NCBI RefSeq assembly: GCF_013114595.1
Contig: NZ_VTXE01000043.1
Location: 1 to 41,044 of the forward strand
DNA: 41,044 nucleotides
Direction: 5' to 3'
DNA from: Vibrio sp. 99-8-1
GTDB taxonomy: Bacteria; Pseudomonadota; Gammaproteobacteria; Enterobacterales; Vibrionaceae
Made by a program: the position numbers and the translations under genes. The notes below the pieces were generated by a model, which made no database searches, was not told the origin of the DNA, and saw only the letters and a list, made by a program, of their open reading frames with translations. How positions within the stretch are numbered: position 1 is the stretch's first letter; each line of letters begins with the position of its first letter. Of this stretch, positions 7,714 through 16,395 are shown piece after piece.

Positions 7714-9366
7714 TTACGCTTTAAACACCTTGAAAGCGTTGATTAAGCCGTTAGTGGAGCTATCATGTGAATCTACCGGAGACTCATCAGTCAGCTCTGG
7801 CAAAATTTGGTTAGCTAACTGTTTACCCAGTTCTACTCCCCACTGATCAAAGCTAAAGATATTCCAGATAACACCTTGAACAAAGATCTTATGTTCATAC
7901 ATAGCAACAAGGTTACCAAGTACTCGCGGAGTAATCTTTTTAACCAAAATAGAGTTTGTTGGGCGGTTACCTTCAAATACCTTAAATGGAACCAACTCTT
8001 TTACTTCTTCAAGTGATTTACCTGCAGCAGCAAATTCCGCTTCAACTTGCTGTTTGGTTTTACCAAACGCCAACGCTTCTGTTTGTGCAAAGAAGTTAGA
8101 CATCAATTTTTGATGATGATCACTTGCTGGATTATGACTCAATGCAGGAGCAATAAAGTCACATGGGATCAGTTTAGTGCCTTGGTGAATCAACTGATAA
8201 AACGCGTGTTGACCATTTGTTCCCGGCTCACCCCAAATGATTGGGCCAGTTTGATAATCAACTTCAACACCGTTTCTATCAACGCACTTACCATTAGATT
8301 CCATATTACCTTGCTGGAAATACGCGGCAAAGCGGTGCATATACTGATCATACGGTAAAATAGCTTCCGATTCTGCACCATGGAAGTTGTTATACCACAA
8401 GCCAATAACCGCTAAAATCACAGGTACATTACTTTCTAATTCCGTCTCAGAAAAATGCTTGTCCATTTCATGAGCACCATCCAGTAACTCAATATAGTTA
8501 TCGTATCCAACACATAGAGCAATGGATAAACCAATAGCAGACCATAAAGAGTAACGACCACCAACCCAGTCCCAAAACTCAAACATATTGTCTGTATCAA
8601 TGCCAAACTCAGAAACTGACTTAGCATTTGTTGATAAAGCAGCAAAGTGTTTTGCAACGTGCGCCTCATCACCAGCTTCAGCTAAGAACCAATCACGAGC
8701 AGAATGTGCATTGGTCATGGTTTCTTGAGTAGTAAATGTTTTAGACGCGATCAAAAACAACGTTGTTTCTGGGTTTACTTTTTTAAGCGTCTCAACGATA
8801 TGAGTGCCATCTACGTTTGATACGAAATGCATATTCAAATGATTTTTATAAGGTGCAAGAGCTTCTGTCACCATATAAGGGCCAAGATCTGAACCACCAA
8901 TACCAATATTAACAACATCGGTAATCGCTTTTCCTGTATAGCCTTTCCAGTCACCTGAAATTACACGCTCAGTGAATAGTTTGATTTTTTCAAGAACTGC
9001 ATTCACAGCAGGCATAACATCTTGTCCATCAACAATAACTGGCGTGTTACTACGATTTCTAAGAGCAGTATGAAGAACAGCACGACCCTCAGTTTGGTTG
9101 ATGGCCTCTCCTGAGAACATAGCATCAATAGCGGCTTTCAATTCTGTTTCATTTGCCAAAGCAAATAATTTATCCATTGTCTCCTGATCGACTAGGTTTT
9201 TAGAGTAGTCAACCAGAATGTCTGAACCAAACTGAGTAGAGAAGTTTTCAAAACGCGCTTCATCCTTTGCAAATAGCGTCTTAAGGTCCATATCTTGAGC
9301 AGATTCAAAATGCTCTGTTAAAGCTTTCCATGCTTGTGTTTGCGTTGGATTGATGTTTTTCAACAT
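7714..9366 (-). CDS. pgi: Glucose-6-phosphate isomerase
   Basis: Interconverts glucose-6-phosphate and fructose-6-phosphate in glycolysis and gluconeogenesis (cytosolic dimer). Length is 550 aa, standard. Motifs: IGIGGSDLGPYM near 150, SKTFTTQETMTNA near 210, the signature WVGGRYSLWSAIG near 270, GTNGQHAFYQLIHQGT near 385 and the C-terminal signature WSFDQWGVELGK-like segment near 505 (here IFSFDQWGVELGK). Monocistronic: a terminator follows and a 276-bp divergent gap separates it from yjbQ. Confidence 0.97.
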   Translation of the reverse strand: MLKNINPTQTQAWKALTEHFESAQDMDLKTLFAKDEARFENFSTQFGSDILVDYSKNLVDQETMDKLFALANETELKAAIDAMFSGEAINQTEGRAVLHTALRNRSNTPVIVDGQDVMPAVNAVLEKIKLFTERVISGDWKGYTGKAITDVVNIGIGGSDLGPYMVTEALAPYKNHLNMHFVSNVDGTHIVETLKKVNPETTLFLIASKTFTTQETMTNAHSARDWFLAEAGDEAHVAKHFAALSTNAKSVSEFGIDTDNMFEFWDWVGGRYSLWSAIGLSIALCVGYDNYIELLDGAHEMDKHFSETELESNVPVILAVIGLWYNNFHGAESEAILPYDQYMHRFAAYFQQGNMESNGKCVDRNGVEVDYQTGPIIWGEPGTNGQHAFYQLIHQGTKLIPCDFIAPALSHNPASDHHQKLMSNFFAQTEALAFGKTKQQVEAEFAAAGKSLEEVKELVPFKVFEGNRPTNSILVKKITPRVLGNLVAMYEHKIFVQGVIWNIFSFDQWGVELGKQLANQILPELTDESPVDSHDSSTNGLINAFKVFKA

Positions 9367-9642
9367 GGTAATTATCCCGATGTTACAATTGGCTATATTC
9401 GACTAACAGCAAAAAATGCGGTTAAATCGAACCCCGATTAAGCAAATCATATCCGTTTTACTCAATATCTATTTTAACTCAACATTGAGCAAAGCGTTGT
9501 TATTTATTTTCAGCTTCGAATTATGACGTAACTCGACAATGCTATCATTGAGTTATATCAGATTACCGATTAATCTCTGTCATAGTCGAAAAACAGTGTA
9601 CTAAGAACACCTCAACAGAGTTATTTTGAGAGAAGAAACTAT

Positions 9643-10062
9643 ATGTGGCAGCAAAAAGAGCTTAACTTAAAAGCAAGAAAACGAGGGTTTCATCTTATAA
9701 CTGATGAAATTGAACAACATATTTCTGAGATTTCTCAATTATCAGTGGGGATTGTTCATCTGTTTATGCAGCATACATCTGCAAGCCTAACTTTAAATGA
9801 AAACGCGGATCCTACAGTTAGAACAGACATGGAAAACCATTTTCATCAGATGGTTCCAGAAAATATGCCCTATTATCGTCATACATACGAAGGTTCTGAT
9901 GATATGCCAGCCCACATAAAAACCTCTTTACTTGGTGCAAGTGTGACAATTCCAATTCGTAATGGACGACTAGCATTAGGAACTTGGCAAGGGATTTATC
10001 TCGGTGAGCATAGGAACAATGGCGGCAGTAGAAAGATTATCGCGACAATCAATGGCGAGTAG
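9643..10062 (+). CDS. yjbQ: YjbQ family protein (UPF0047)
   Basis: Length is 139 aa, single YjbQ/UPF0047 domain with both hallmark stretches: HTSASLTLNENADP (about 45-58) and GTWQGIYLGEHRNNGG (about 112-127), whose histidines and acidic residues form the conserved pocket. E. coli YjbQ has thiamine-phosphate synthase activity in vitro and is annotated as a secondary enzyme; the physiological role is not settled. Ribosome binding site GAGAGAAGAA before the ATG. The 276 bp upstream, shared with pgi, hold no other gene that I can see. Confidence 0.9.
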   Translation: MWQQKELNLKARKRGFHLITDEIEQHISEISQLSVGIVHLFMQHTSASLTLNENADPTVRTDMENHFHQMVPENMPYYRHTYEGSDDMPAHIKTSLLGASVTIPIRNGRLALGTWQGIYLGEHRNNGGSRKIIATINGE

Positions 10063-10095
10063 CGGCAATGATGAGTAGCGGCACAACTGCTACTC
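10056..10095. repeat. Short direct repeat and hairpin at the yjbQ 3' end
   Basis: GAGTAGCGGCA occurs at 10056-10066 and 10073-10083, and GAGTAGC (10073) can pair with GCTACTC (10089-10095). The first copy contains the yjbQ stop. Probably a slippage duplication; the hairpin could be a weak terminator although no T run follows. Confidence 0.4.
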
Positions 10096-10123
10096 AATTC
10101 AAACTAACTGATTAGCTAACAGA

Positions 10124-11335
10124 TTAAAATGGTTGGTTAACCATCACCCTAAACAGACTTTCTCCACTTCCCCAGGCCATTTCTGTGCGAACAACAATAC
10201 CTTCAACTTGAAAACGAATCGCTCCTCCGGCGCTCCATTTCATATCTCTATGAAGTGTTTTAAGGTCATACTCATCTGCTACCCTACCGACATCAACAAA
10301 CGCGACCCATTGCCACCAAGGTACTTGATACAAGTTGAAAATGGGCCAATCTCCAAGTGGTTGCCACTCAGGCATTACCCGATACTCTGCGCTATAGCTT
10401 ACTGCACTCCTACCATGGAAGCGACCAGAAGTGTAACTCCTCAGTCGATACAAGCCTCCCAACTTTATCCCTTCATACTCTGAAGGACGATTGCAATGGC
10501 CACTCGAGCATTGATTCCATGTTGGTGTATCCGCGGTATATAAACTTAAAGCAAAAACCTGTTTATTAAACAGATCATTTATTGGGCCTAAATCCCAGTA
10601 ATGGCTGTTTTCTAAAGACACCGTCGCCCATGACTCATCATCTCTATATTGAGGTGAGTAAGTCATATTGACGCTTGTTTTAGATCCTTGAGTGGGGTTC
10701 CTTGTATCATTCCTATTATCCCAATCAAATTGAACGGCGACGCCCCATGTCTGTTGTGGCTCCTCAAAAGTCACATCCAATTTTCGGGTAGAAAAGAAAG
10801 GCTGAATATTTAAAGAGGAAACACCACTTTCAAAAGGGGTTTTGCCTGAGATATCTCGACTGGGGGTGTAACCTGCTTGCGTTCCTTGCTTTTCTCCTTC
10901 TCCCCAAGGAAAGACATACCGAAAAGAAGCACGATACTTGGCTTCTTTGCCAGTTGTGACCGTCACATCACCTACATTGGAATCATTACTTCCTTGCTCA
11001 CCAAGATAATAGTTACTATCAACATAGTTGCCTTGGTATAACTCGAAACCAAGTAACCAGTTATTATCTGTTTGATAATTAGCTACAGAGCCGTAGGTCA
11101 TAAACGAATTTTTGTCGGTATAAAAGCCAGTGGCTAACACACTCATTTGGGGCTGCAATACCCCTTTGGCTACACCGGCTATTCCAATGGCGTTTCCGAG
11201 GCTGTCAGAAGTAAAAGCGAAAGGAACGACAGCGGATTCAGGCACCCAATTTGGCCAGCCATCTGCATATAAGAGATCGCTGTTAACCATTGATAACGAA
11301 AACAGGAGTGCACCATAAGTGCGAGGAATAGACAC
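10124..11335 (-). CDS. Omp85 (BamA/TamA)-type outer-membrane barrel without POTRA domains
   Basis: Length is 403 aa. An N-terminal signal sequence (hydrophobic to about residue 22, LLYA|DG) leads directly into beta-barrel sequence ending in a C-terminal phenylalanine (VNQPF), typical of outer-membrane barrels. The strand DWDNRNDTRNPTQG matches the Omp85 D-x-R-x-x-x-x-PT-x-G pattern, and YRLRSYTSGRFHG resembles the conserved loop-6 region of the superfamily. There is no room for POTRA repeats, unlike BamA or TamA. The start is a GTG at 11335, three bases after the alr stop, with AAGAG inside the end of alr as ribosome binding site, so translation is coupled to alr. Function unknown. Confidence 0.8.
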   Translation of the reverse strand: MSIPRTYGALLFSLSMVNSDLLYADGWPNWVPESAVVPFAFTSDSLGNAIGIAGVAKGVLQPQMSVLATGFYTDKNSFMTYGSVANYQTDNNWLLGFELYQGNYVDSNYYLGEQGSNDSNVGDVTVTTGKEAKYRASFRYVFPWGEGEKQGTQAGYTPSRDISGKTPFESGVSSLNIQPFFSTRKLDVTFEEPQQTWGVAVQFDWDNRNDTRNPTQGSKTSVNMTYSPQYRDDESWATVSLENSHYWDLGPINDLFNKQVFALSLYTADTPTWNQCSSGHCNRPSEYEGIKLGGLYRLRSYTSGRFHGRSAVSYSAEYRVMPEWQPLGDWPIFNLYQVPWWQWVAFVDVGRVADEYDLKTLHRDMKWSAGGAIRFQVEGIVVRTEMAWGSGESLFRVMVNQPF

Positions 11336-11338
11336 TCG

Positions 11339-12433
11339 CTACTCTTGGTGAGAGAGGTATATCATTTCTACACGGTCGGTTAATTTAGTGACCAACTCAT
11401 AACCAATGGTTCCTATATGATTAGAAACATCTTCTGCTGGTAACTCCTCTCCCCACATAATCGCTTCATCACCCACTTTATCCTTAGCGTCAATACCAAG
11501 ATCCACGGTTAACATATCCATAGAGACACGACCAACTAGAGGAACAATACGACCATTAACAAAAACAGGAGTACCATTTGGGGCCGTTCGAGGATAACCA
11601 TCTCCATAACCAACAGCAATAACGCCGACTTTTGTCTCTTTCTCACATGTCCACGCACCACCATAACCGACTTTTTCACCTGCTTTAACCACTCGTACAG
11701 CAATCAAACACGACTTTAACGTCATTACAGGTTTATAACCTAAGGTCTTAGCAGGCTTATCATTAAATGGAGAAACACCATATAAAATGATTCCGGGGCG
11801 GTTCCACTCCAGTCGGCTTTCTGGCCATGATAGGATGCCAGCCGATGCTGCTAGTGAGCGCTCACCATCACAATGCTTGGTTATAGATAAAAATAGCTCT
11901 ATTTGTTGCTGAGTCACGGGACTATCTAAATCATCTGCGCTGGCAAAGTGGCTCATAACATTGACGGGCTGTTGAACGTTCTTACAACGATTTAGTCTCG
12001 TAATGTACTCATCATACTCTTCCGGCTGTATGCCGAGTCGATGCATTCCTGTATCAACTTTTAACCATACTTTTATGGGAGTATCGATATTGGCCTTTTC
12101 AAGAGCTTCGAGTTGCTCAATATTATGAACAGCGGTATGCAAATTATTTGCAGATAGGATATCGAGATCTTCTGGGAAATAGAAACCTTCAAGCAATAGA
12201 AGTGGCTTAACGATTCCCGCAGATTTAAGCTGCAATGCTTCTTCAATTCTTGCAACACCAAAAGCATCGGCTTGTTTAATGCTATTAGCAATATTTAGGA
12301 TGCCATGCCCGTAAGCATTGGCTTTAATGATGGCAACAATTTTACTGCCTGGTGACTGCTCTGCAATCTTATTAAAATTGTATTTTAATGCATCCAGATT
12401 AATACAAGCGGTGGCCGCTTTAATGTTGCTCAT
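11339..12433 (-). CDS. alr: Alanine racemase
   Basis: PLP enzyme making D-alanine for peptidoglycan. Length is 364 aa. The PLP lysine lies in AIIKANAYGHG (about residue 38), the TIM-barrel domain follows, and the catalytic tyrosine region is in KVGYGGAW (about 256-263). DMLTVDLG and GDEAIMWG are typical of the C-terminal domain. It lies 9 bp downstream of dnaB and 3 bp upstream of the Omp85-like gene, all leftward. The dnaB-alr pair is conserved in many gammaproteobacteria. Confidence 0.96.
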   Translation of the reverse strand: MSNIKAATACINLDALKYNFNKIAEQSPGSKIVAIIKANAYGHGILNIANSIKQADAFGVARIEEALQLKSAGIVKPLLLLEGFYFPEDLDILSANNLHTAVHNIEQLEALEKANIDTPIKVWLKVDTGMHRLGIQPEEYDEYITRLNRCKNVQQPVNVMSHFASADDLDSPVTQQQIELFLSITKHCDGERSLAASAGILSWPESRLEWNRPGIILYGVSPFNDKPAKTLGYKPVMTLKSCLIAVRVVKAGEKVGYGGAWTCEKETKVGVIAVGYGDGYPRTAPNGTPVFVNGRIVPLVGRVSMDMLTVDLGIDAKDKVGDEAIMWGEELPAEDVSNHIGTIGYELVTKLTDRVEMIYLSHQE

Positions 12434-12442
12434 TCAATATCC

Positions 12443-13837
12443 TTATTCGTCGTCAAACGCAGGTCCAGCGTAATTATCAAAACGAGAAAACTGCCCTTGG
12501 AAAGTTAATCGTACCGAACCAATGGGGCCGTTACGTTGCTTACCAAGAATAATTTCTGCAATACCTTTTAATGTGCTGTCTGGGTGATAAACCTCATCTC
12601 GATAGATAAACATAATCAAATCGGCATCCTGCTCTATCGATCCAGATTCACGCAAATCGGAGTTAACTGGGCGCTTATCAGCTCGCTGCTCCAAAGAACG
12701 GTTAAGCTGTGAAAGAGCAACAACTGGAACATTCAGCTCTTTTGCCAACGCTTTTAGTGAGCGCGATATTTCCGCTATTTCCAATGTACGGTTATCACTT
12801 AAAGATGGCACACGCATTAATTGAAGGTAATCGATCATAATCATGCTAACGCCACCATACTCGCGAGCAACGCGACGAGCGCGTGAGCGTAACTCCGTCG
12901 GCGTCAGACCTGAGCTATCATCAATCAGCATGTTTTTCTTCTCCATCAAAATTCCCATGGTAGAAGAAATTCTCGCCCAGTCTTCATCATCCAACTGACC
13001 CGTCCGGATCTTAGTTTGATCCACTCGAGATAAAGAAGCCAACATACGCATCATCAGCTGTTCTGATGGCATCTCTAATGAAAATATAAGTACAGGCTTA
13101 TCTTGAGCCATTGCGGCATTTTCACACAAGTTCATCGCAAATGTGGTTTTACCCATGGATGGACGAGCGGCAACAATAATAAGATCCGAGCCTTGCAAAC
13201 CCGCTGTCTTCTTATTTAAGTCGGTAAAACCCGTATCTAAACCTGTTACTCCGTCTTGAGGAGATTTATAGAGTATTTCAATCCGCTCTAAGGTTTTCTC
13301 TAATATAGATTCAACGCTTTGCGGGCCTTCGTTTTCACTTGTTCGCTCTTCCGCAATGGCAAATACTTTTGTCTCTGCCAAGTCCAACAGGTCTTCTGAT
13401 GTTCGACCTTGCGGATCATAACCTGCATCCGCGATCTCATTGGCAACACCAATTAAGTTACGAACTAAAGCTCTTTCCGCTACAATTTCTGCATAAGCGT
13501 TAATATTAGCCGCGGTAGGCGTATTTTTTGCTAAGTCAGCCAGATAAGCAAAGCCACCAACATCATCAAGTTGCTCTCTCTGCTCCAAAAACTCTGACAA
13601 AGTGATCAAATCTAGCGGATCACTATTCTCCAAAATTGATTTAACAGCTTCAAAAATATATCGATGAGGACGACTATAAAAATCTTTCGCTACTACTTTT
13701 TCGGCAACAGTATCCCAACGCTCATTATCCAATAATAAGCCACCAATAACTGACTGCTCTGCTTCCAATGAGTGAGGAGGCGCTTTGATCGCTTCAACTT
13801 GAGAATCAGTTCTGTTTTTATTGTGGACTTCAGCCAT
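12443..13837 (-). CDS. dnaB: Replicative DNA helicase DnaB
   Basis: Hexameric 5'-3' helicase of the replication fork. Length is 464 aa. N-terminal primase-interacting domain begins at PPHSLEAEQSVIGGLLLDN; the RecA-like domain has Walker A in ARPSMGKTTFA (about 229), Walker B in MIMIDYLQLM, and the GSIEQDADLIMF motif. No intein interrupts the Walker or H4 motifs. First gene of dnaB-alr-Omp85-like; the promoter must lie in the 189-bp region shared with the rightward DUF481 gene. Confidence 0.97.
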   Translation of the reverse strand: MAEVHNKNRTDSQVEAIKAPPHSLEAEQSVIGGLLLDNERWDTVAEKVVAKDFYSRPHRYIFEAVKSILENSDPLDLITLSEFLEQREQLDDVGGFAYLADLAKNTPTAANINAYAEIVAERALVRNLIGVANEIADAGYDPQGRTSEDLLDLAETKVFAIAEERTSENEGPQSVESILEKTLERIEILYKSPQDGVTGLDTGFTDLNKKTAGLQGSDLIIVAARPSMGKTTFAMNLCENAAMAQDKPVLIFSLEMPSEQLMMRMLASLSRVDQTKIRTGQLDDEDWARISSTMGILMEKKNMLIDDSSGLTPTELRSRARRVAREYGGVSMIMIDYLQLMRVPSLSDNRTLEIAEISRSLKALAKELNVPVVALSQLNRSLEQRADKRPVNSDLRESGSIEQDADLIMFIYRDEVYHPDSTLKGIAEIILGKQRNGPIGSVRLTFQGQFSRFDNYAGPAFDDE

Positions 13838-14026
13838 GGTTATACTCTATTACTCGTTATAGCCGGACATTATAGCGGCATTAGCCGCACTATAGTCAAT
13901 CGATATTACTTAAAAATTGAAGTCATATTTTAAACTGTTCGAGCAGTTAATTAACATCGTTCTGACTAATATAATTTAACAAAACTTATACTCATTAAAT
14001 TAACCGATAAATGAAAAGGGCAATGA

Positions 14027-14788
14027 GTGTCAACTAGGTCGCTAATCTTACTTGGGCTAATAACAAGTTCCGTTGTTTATGCAAATGATGATGTGGATGA
14101 AACATCTGAAAAACAGCCATCACCACTAAGTACTGAAGTTGAATTTGGTTATCAATCACACTCCGGCAACTCAGATACTCAGTCTCTGAACTCTCGTTTA
14201 GAAGCTGAGTACACTTCAGGGCAACATCGTCATTCTGGCGAATTTAAGCTGTATAAATTGGATAAAGATGGCGAAGAAGATAAGTTTCAGACCTCTTATC
14301 AACTACAAAGTGACTATAAACTCGGCAGCAAACTGTATCTTTATGGTAGTTTTCAAGGCATTGACTCCCGTCACAGTGCCTACTTTAAAGACTACACACT
14401 GTCAGGAGGACTTGGTTATCAATTTGCACACTCAGACGAGCTGCAATTAGAAGTCGAGTTTGGCCCCGGTTATCGTTATCAAGAGCCGAACTTAGACGAA
14501 CTCGACGACGACGATTTGATTTTTCCCGATATAGTGCAAGAGCCTATTTTTAGAGGCAATGTCGCGCTGGATTGGCAACTGTTAGATACGCTATCTCTGT
14601 CTGGCCAAGTAACATTGGTTGCGGGGGAAAGTAATATGAGAACGGATTCAGAAATCAGTTTTACCAACAATATTACTGATGATATTGCTTTAAAAGTTTC
14701 TCAATCACGTCAGTACCATGACAAGGTGCCTGATGGGTTGAGTAAATCCGATAGCGTTTTATCGGTCAATCTTCTCTTTTCATTCTAA
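14027..14788 (+). CDS. DUF481 (YdiY-like) outer-membrane protein
   Basis: Length is 253 aa. Signal peptide (hydrophobic core about 5-18, cleavage likely at VYA|ND), an acidic linker, then a series of amphipathic strands (EVEFGYQSHSGNSDTQS, YRYQEPN) of the DUF481 / salt-induced outer-membrane family, ending in a phenylalanine (LLFSF). The start is a GTG at 14027 with AAAAGGG upstream; the overlapping ATG codons at 14011 and 14023 are out of frame and hit a stop at 14035. Monocistronic; function unknown beyond a likely barrel. Confidence 0.82.
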   Translation: MSTRSLILLGLITSSVVYANDDVDETSEKQPSPLSTEVEFGYQSHSGNSDTQSLNSRLEAEYTSGQHRHSGEFKLYKLDKDGEEDKFQTSYQLQSDYKLGSKLYLYGSFQGIDSRHSAYFKDYTLSGGLGYQFAHSDELQLEVEFGPGYRYQEPNLDELDDDDLIFPDIVQEPIFRGNVALDWQLLDTLSLSGQVTLVAGESNMRTDSEISFTNNITDDIALKVSQSRQYHDKVPDGLSKSDSVLSVNLLFSF

Positions 14789-14820
14789 AAAAAACACCAG
14801 CACAAAGGCTGGTGTTTTTA
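14787..14820. terminator. Bidirectional terminator between the DUF481 gene and rplI
   Basis: AAAACACCAGC-acaaag-GCTGGTGTTTT with A-rich and T-rich flanks, between convergent genes. Confidence 0.9.
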
Positions 14821-14841
14821 ATATCGTATCGATACCGAATA

Positions 14842-15294
14842 TTACTCAGCAGCAACAACTTCTAGTTTAACTGTTGCAAAAACTTCAGAATGAAGTTGGA
14901 TGCTAATGTCAAACTCACCAGTGTTACGTAGAGCACCTTCAGGTAGACGAACTTCGCTCTTAGCTACTTCAACACCTGCCGCAGAAACTGCGTCAGCGAT
15001 GTCACGAGTACCGATAGAACCGAATAGTTTGCCTTCGTCACCAGCTTTAGATGCGATAACAACCGCTTCTAGTGCTGCAACTTTGTCTGCACGAGCTTGA
15101 GCAGCTGATAGTTGCTCAGCAACTTTAGCTTCAAGTTCAGCACGACGTGCTTCAAACATTTCAACGTTAGCTTTAGTTGCCATTACTGCCTTATTCTGAG
15201 GAATAAGGAAGTTACGAGCGTAACCAGATTTAACGTTAACAGTATCGCCAAGGCCACCTAGGTTGCCGATTTTATCAAGTAGAATAACTTGCAT
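14842..15294 (-). CDS. rplI: 50S ribosomal protein L9
   Basis: Binds 23S rRNA at the base of the L1 stalk. Length is 150 aa. The N-terminal domain has MQVILLDKIGNLGGLGD and the GYARNFLIPQ signature (about 24-33), followed by the long connecting helix and the C-terminal domain (GKLFGSIGTRDI). Last gene of the rpsF-rpsR-rplI operon, 32 bp after rpsR, ending at a strong terminator. Confidence 0.98.
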   Translation of the reverse strand: MQVILLDKIGNLGGLGDTVNVKSGYARNFLIPQNKAVMATKANVEMFEARRAELEAKVAEQLSAAQARADKVAALEAVVIASKAGDEGKLFGSIGTRDIADAVSAAGVEVAKSEVRLPEGALRNTGEFDISIQLHSEVFATVKLEVVAAE

Positions 15295-15326
15295 TGTTTA
15301 ATCCTCTCTCTTAATAAAACGTGCGA

Positions 15327-15554
15327 TTACTGATGCTTATCAGTGTAAGGCAGTAGTGCTAGGTAACGAGAACGCTTAATAGCGCGTGCTAGCTGACGCT
15401 GATACTTAGCGCTCGTACCAGTGATACGGCTAGGTACAATTTTACCAGCTTCAGTGATGTAGTTTTTAAGAGTTGCTACATCTTTGTAGTCAATCTCTTG
15501 TACGCCTTCTGCTGTAAAACGGCAGAATTTACGACGACGGAAGAAACGAGCCAT
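15327..15554 (-). CDS. rpsR: 30S ribosomal protein S18
   Basis: Binds the 16S central domain and dimerises with S6. Length is 75 aa, starting MARFFRRRKFCRFTAEG, with YKDVATLKNYI and the S18 signature IVPSRITGT. Ribosome binding site AGGAGA before the ATG. The gap to rpsF is only 70 bp, which leaves no room for priB, the gene usually found between rpsF and rpsR in enterobacteria. Confidence 0.98.
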   Translation of the reverse strand: MARFFRRRKFCRFTAEGVQEIDYKDVATLKNYITEAGKIVPSRITGTSAKYQRQLARAIKRSRYLALLPYTDKHQ

Positions 15555-15624
15555 GGGCTATCTCCTAATCTTAAATTTGAGTTAAGTTGATTGAGAAATT
15601 TCAAAGACTTTGCAGTCTACAAAA

Positions 15625-16023
15625 TTACTCAGCTGCTTCTGGCTTAGCTTCTGGCTTAGCTTCTGAACGCTCTTCACGACGAGGAGCACGCTCTGCACGC
15701 TCTTCTTTTTGCTTAAGCATGATAGATTGTTCAGTGATAGCAGATTTAGTACGCATAATCATGTTACGTAGAACTGCATCGTTAAAACGGAAAGCAGTTT
15801 CTAGCTCATCAATCACAGCTTGATCAGCTTCAACGTTCATAAGAACGTAGTGAGCTTTGTGAAGCTTGTTGATTGGGTAAGCCATTTGACGGCGGCCCCA
15901 GTCTTCTAGACGGTGTACAGTACCGCCAGCTTCAGTGATAGAACCAGTGTAACGCTCGATCATGCCAGCAACTTGCTCGCTTTGATCAGGGTGCACCATG
16001 AATACGATTTCGTAATGACGCAT
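15625..16023 (-). CDS. rpsF: 30S ribosomal protein S6
   Basis: Binds S18 and the 16S central domain. Length is 132 aa: core MRHYEIVFMVHPDQSEQV through VLRNMIMRTKSA (about 1-98), then a charged tail with a tandem EAKP-EAKP repeat encoded by a 12-bp DNA repeat. Acidic tails of S6 are substrates for RimK glutamylation in E. coli; this tail is longer and ends AAE rather than EE. Preceded by a leader with features of the S6:S18 autoregulatory element. Confidence 0.97.
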   Translation of the reverse strand: MRHYEIVFMVHPDQSEQVAGMIERYTGSITEAGGTVHRLEDWGRRQMAYPINKLHKAHYVLMNVEADQAVIDELETAFRFNDAVLRNMIMRTKSAITEQSIMLKQKEERAERAPRREERSEAKPEAKPEAAE

Positions 16024-16104
16024 TGGTTGCTCCTTACGGATTAGTAGCTTCCACGAATGGCTCGGTCGTCCAGGGGAAGCAAGGAACTAAGATAAATGAC
16101 CGAG
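16024..16104 (-). promoter_or_regulatory. Probable S6:S18 autoregulatory mRNA leader of rpsF
   Basis: In the minus-strand transcript CTCGGTC (rc of 16098-16104) pairs with GACCGAG (rc of 16061-16067), enclosing about 30 nt, and is followed by CCATTCGTGG and the ribosome binding site AAGGAG. This resembles the known S6:S18-binding leader, which uses a CCG-containing stem just upstream of rpsF. Assignment is by resemblance and position only. Confidence 0.55.
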
Positions 16105-16111
16105 AATTAAG

Positions 16112-16150
16112 GACGGCAAATAGTATAGAAAATAGACGTCAGTAGCAAGG
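16112..16150 (-). promoter_or_regulatory. Likely promoter of rpsF-rpsR-rplI
   Basis: On the minus strand a -10-like TATACT follows a -35-like TTGCTA by 15-16 bp, then a GC-containing start region, about 100 bp upstream of the rpsF ATG and just upstream of the leader hairpin. Confidence 0.4.
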
Positions 16151-16266
16151 TATTTTTAACGAATCACCACGTTATATTTTTAGGTCAGTTAAAGGGGCAG
16201 AGTTTAGAGCTTCACTAAGGTATTCCACCGATGAGATATCGCTAGAAAAATACGCCCATATCAAGG

Positions 16267-16395
16267 CTAGATAATGCTCTGATAGGCATGTCGATTCGCA
16301 ACAAAATAGGCCGTTAAACCGGCTTGTATTCCATGATTTAAACTAATCAGTATATCGCTATTAGAAAGGCCAGATTCAGTGAGAATCTGGCCTTT
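16267..16395 (-). pseudogene. Coding-like stretch without a start codon (about 42 codons)
   Basis: Between rlmB and rpsF the minus strand has an open frame bounded by stops, reading for example SDILISLNHG and AGLTAYFVANRHAYQ, a composition that looks like protein. There is no initiation codon with a ribosome binding site, and its 5' part lies in a long hairpin. It may be a gene remnant, a dispersed intergenic repeat with an accidental frame, or an RNA. I do not recognise a family. The rest of 16150-16266 shows nothing further. Confidence 0.35.

Noticed and set aside
12443..13837. Possible intein in DnaB
   Set aside because: Walker A and other helicase motifs are contiguous and the protein has normal length.
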